From CAZOHG01 sp964579725 (GTDB lineage: Bacteria; Zhuqueibacterota; JdFR-76; BMS3Abin05), in the NCBI GenBank assembly GCA_964579725.1, contig CAZOHG010000010.1, forward strand, positions 1 to 64,000: 64,000 bases of DNA, given 5' to 3'. Shown in pieces: positions 62,348 through 64,000 of this stretch. The position numbers were made by a program, and so were the translations under genes. Positions within the stretch are counted from its first letter, which is position 1. Each line of letters starts with the position of its first letter. The notes under the pieces are model-generated. The model was not told the DNA's origin, did not search any database, and saw nothing but the letters and a program-made list of their open reading frames with translations.

Positions 62348-63732
62348 TTTTTTCTCCCTTTTTCTTGTTCGGTTGAGTTGGGTTCAATTGGCCTCCGTTG
62401 GAAGAAGTCGGTCTTTTTTCCTGCGGCCGTTTCGCTGAGGATGGCCGCCAATTTTCGGGTGAGTTCCCGGCGGTCAAATTGGAAAATGTCCGATTCCGCC
62501 GCCTCGGACGTGAGCCGGCCGGTTTTCCATTTTTCCACCAATTGAAGAAGTAATTTTTTCATTCCCGCCACGTTTTTCGGGTGCACAACGAAGCCGAGGC
62601 GAAATTTCCGAATGAGACTGGCGGCGTCTCCTTCCGGAGCCAGGGCCAGAATAGGCTTGCGGGCTCCGATGTACTCGAAAAGCTTTCCGGTCAAAATGCC
62701 TTTATTGATTGGGGCGTCGTCAATAATGAGCAAACTGACGTCGCTTGAAAGCAGATGCCCCACGCTTTCCTTGTGCGTGAGGTAGGGAACGGTCTCGAAA
62801 ATGCCCGAAAATTCCGGCTGCCGGAGTTCTTCGAGGATCGGAGCGGCGATTCGGCCGATGAATTTAAATTTCAGGTGTTGCCGCACCTCCGGTTTTTCCG
62901 CGAGAAGCTCGCGCAAAGCCACCAACAAGTAGCGGGGATTTCGCGGCCCGTAGAGTGAACCGGTGTAGGTGATGGTCAGGCGCTTGTCCCGCGGCGGCAG
63001 GGGAATGTGGCTGAAATCCTCAGGGTCGTAGCCGTTGGGGAGCCACACCCAGCGGTCATCGTCCAATTCGGGGTGGCGACTCAAGAGGTCTTCCCTCACC
63101 CCTCTGGAAACCACGAGAATGCGGTCGGCTTCGCGCAAAACGGCGCGTTCCATTTGGAATTCCAATTTTCGGGAGAGCCAGGGCCGCCACTGAGGCGCCG
63201 TGAGCCAGCCGATCCAGGAGTCGCGGAAATCGACGACCCACGGAAGACCGGTGGCTCGTTTCAGGAACAGGCCGATCAGAAGCGTAGTGTACGGCGGCGC
63301 CGTGGTGTAGATCAAATCAATGCCCTCTTTTCGCACAAGCTTTTTCCCAAAAGAGACCGCAAACGGCAGCCAGCCGATTCGGGCGTCGGGGACGAAAAAG
63401 GCGTCTCGCACCCATTCGGAGAGGCGTTCGCCGAGCCGCCGTTTGTTTTCGCCCAAGGTGAGAAGCGAAACATCCAACGCCTCGCCCATTTTTTTGCCCG
63501 TGAGCTTGCGGTAAATCGAGTAGGGCTCCAAAATCCTCGAGCGGTAAACCGGGGTTTCCGGCGGAATTTCCCGAACGAGCGTCTCGTCAAAGGACGGGTA
63601 GTCCGGATTTTTAGCCGTCAGCACCACCGGCCGGACGCCGAATTCGGGCAAATATTTGACGAATTTCAGGGTTCGCTGCACACCCGATCCGCCCGCAGGC
63701 GGAAAGTAGTAGGTAATGAGTAAAGGCTTCAT
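62344..63732 (-). CDS. Glycosyltransferase family 4, large
   Basis: The 462 residues open with LLITYYFPPAGGSGVQRTLKFVKYLPEFG, typical of GT4 enzymes of surface polysaccharide loci. YTGSLYGPRNPRYLL and LTGKLFEYIGARKPILALAPEGD form the donor-binding domain. The C-terminal tail after ~440 is charged and unstructured. The start overlaps the preceding GT by four bases, so the three genes (GT, GT4, wecB) are coupled. Confidence 0.92.
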   Translation of the reverse strand: MKPLLITYYFPPAGGSGVQRTLKFVKYLPEFGVRPVVLTAKNPDYPSFDETLVREIPPETPVYRSRILEPYSIYRKLTGKKMGEALDVSLLTLGENKRRLGERLSEWVRDAFFVPDARIGWLPFAVSFGKKLVRKEGIDLIYTTAPPYTTLLIGLFLKRATGLPWVVDFRDSWIGWLTAPQWRPWLSRKLEFQMERAVLREADRILVVSRGVREDLLSRHPELDDDRWVWLPNGYDPEDFSHIPLPPRDKRLTITYTGSLYGPRNPRYLLVALRELLAEKPEVRQHLKFKFIGRIAAPILEELRQPEFSGIFETVPYLTHKESVGHLLSSDVSLLIIDDAPINKGILTGKLFEYIGARKPILALAPEGDAASLIRKFRLGFVVHPKNVAGMKKLLLQLVEKWKTGRLTSEAAESDIFQFDRRELTRKLAAILSETAAGKKTDFFQRRPIEPNSTEQEKGRKK

Positions 63733-64000
63733 TTTTGGCTAAAATCCCTTGGGAAATGGTCGGTTTTTTCAGGGCGCTGGTTTGGTACAGTGCTCCTTTC
63801 AATCGTTTCCCTCTTTTGCGAAAAGGACTCAATGGCTTCTACCAAATTTTCCCAGGAAAATTTCTCCCGGAAACGTCGAATATTCTCTTCAAAAGAAATG
63901 GACTTTCTTTTTTCCAAAAAGGTTTCAATAGCCGCGGCCAAAGCTTCCGGGTCTTCCGGCTTTACCAAAAACCCCGTTTTTCCTTCTTCCACAAAATCGG
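63729..64000 (-). CDS. Glycosyltransferase family 4, C-terminal part (cut by the window)
   Basis: The frame is open through base 64000, so only the C-terminal ~90 residues are present. DFVEEGKTGFLVKPEDPEALAAAIETFL is the usual end of a GT4 donor domain. The tail is followed by ATGA overlapping the next gene. The apparent GTG at 63992 is inside the domain and is not the start. Confidence 0.85.
   Translation of the reverse strand, partial: DFVEEGKTGFLVKPEDPEALAAAIETFLEKRKSISFEENIRRFREKFSWENLVEAIESFSQKRETIERSTVPNQRPEKTDHFPRDFSQK

Noticed and set aside
1..64000. Mobile elements, phage genes, CRISPR arrays, tRNA and rRNA genes
   Set aside because: I looked for transposase motifs, repeat-spacer periodicity, and tRNA/rRNA signatures and found none that hold up.

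Overview
The window is one contiguous piece of a bacterial chromosome, dense with genes and with long co-directional runs. I see no phage, insertion sequence, CRISPR array, rRNA or tRNA. Several features point to the FCB side of the tree (Bacteroidota, Calditrichota, KSB1-like lineages): a giant secreted repeat protein with a type IX (Por) C-terminal sorting domain, a PorV-like outer-membrane protein beside it, a short primary sigma factor of the Bacteroidota/Calditrichota type, and a YfhO-type membrane protein. The phylum is an inference; a 16S gene or a full marker set is not in the window. GTG and TTG starts are common.

Layout. (1) 1-17138, + strand: the 3' part of a >3490-residue surface protein, a PorV-like barrel fused to TPRs, a 1250-residue receptor carrying both an RsbW-type kinase domain and an RsbU-type phosphatase, and a STAS protein. 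The receptor and the STAS protein share a C-terminal domain built around LNTE-x-YGFT, which suggests a dedicated partner-switching pair located next to secretion genes. (2) 17365-26898, + strand: isocitrate dehydrogenase, an RDD protein, Obg, DprA, then a run with a Mut7-C protein, a small unknown, CutA, an MBL hydrolase, an amidohydrolase, a Gfo/Idh/MocA dehydrogenase and a sodium:solute symporter. (3) 26950-37119, - strand: a ROK protein; a corrinoid methyl-transfer operon (homocysteine S-methyltransferase domain, B12 protein, RACo-like ferredoxin/ASKHA reactivator, degenerate enolase-superfamily protein); then a zinc alcohol dehydrogenase, a GH172/DUF2961 protein, a YhhN protein and a DegT aminotransferase. 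(4) 37479-44160, + strand: primary sigma factor, an unknown protein with a diguanylate cyclase, a lipoprotein, and alpha-glucan phosphorylase. (5) 44259-52385, - strand: a secreted metallophosphoesterase, RadC, pyruvate kinase, a PPi-type phosphofructokinase, and a ComEC with a degenerate nuclease-like domain. (6) 52704-64000: a small unknown (+), then on the - strand YfhO, a methyltransferase and a GT4, a large GH78 lipoprotein with a PA14 domain, WecB and two glycosyltransferases (the last cut by the window edge). This part is cell-surface polysaccharide work.

A promoter form recurs. TTGATT-N17-TATATT, or a near match always with a 17-base spacer, precedes eight genes or operons on both strands and probably is the housekeeping promoter of this organism. 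Convergent gene ends carry clear intrinsic terminators. The most interesting systems are the shared-domain partner-switching pair beside the PorV-TPR protein, and the split corrinoid methyltransferase operon with its own reactivator and a structured upstream element.
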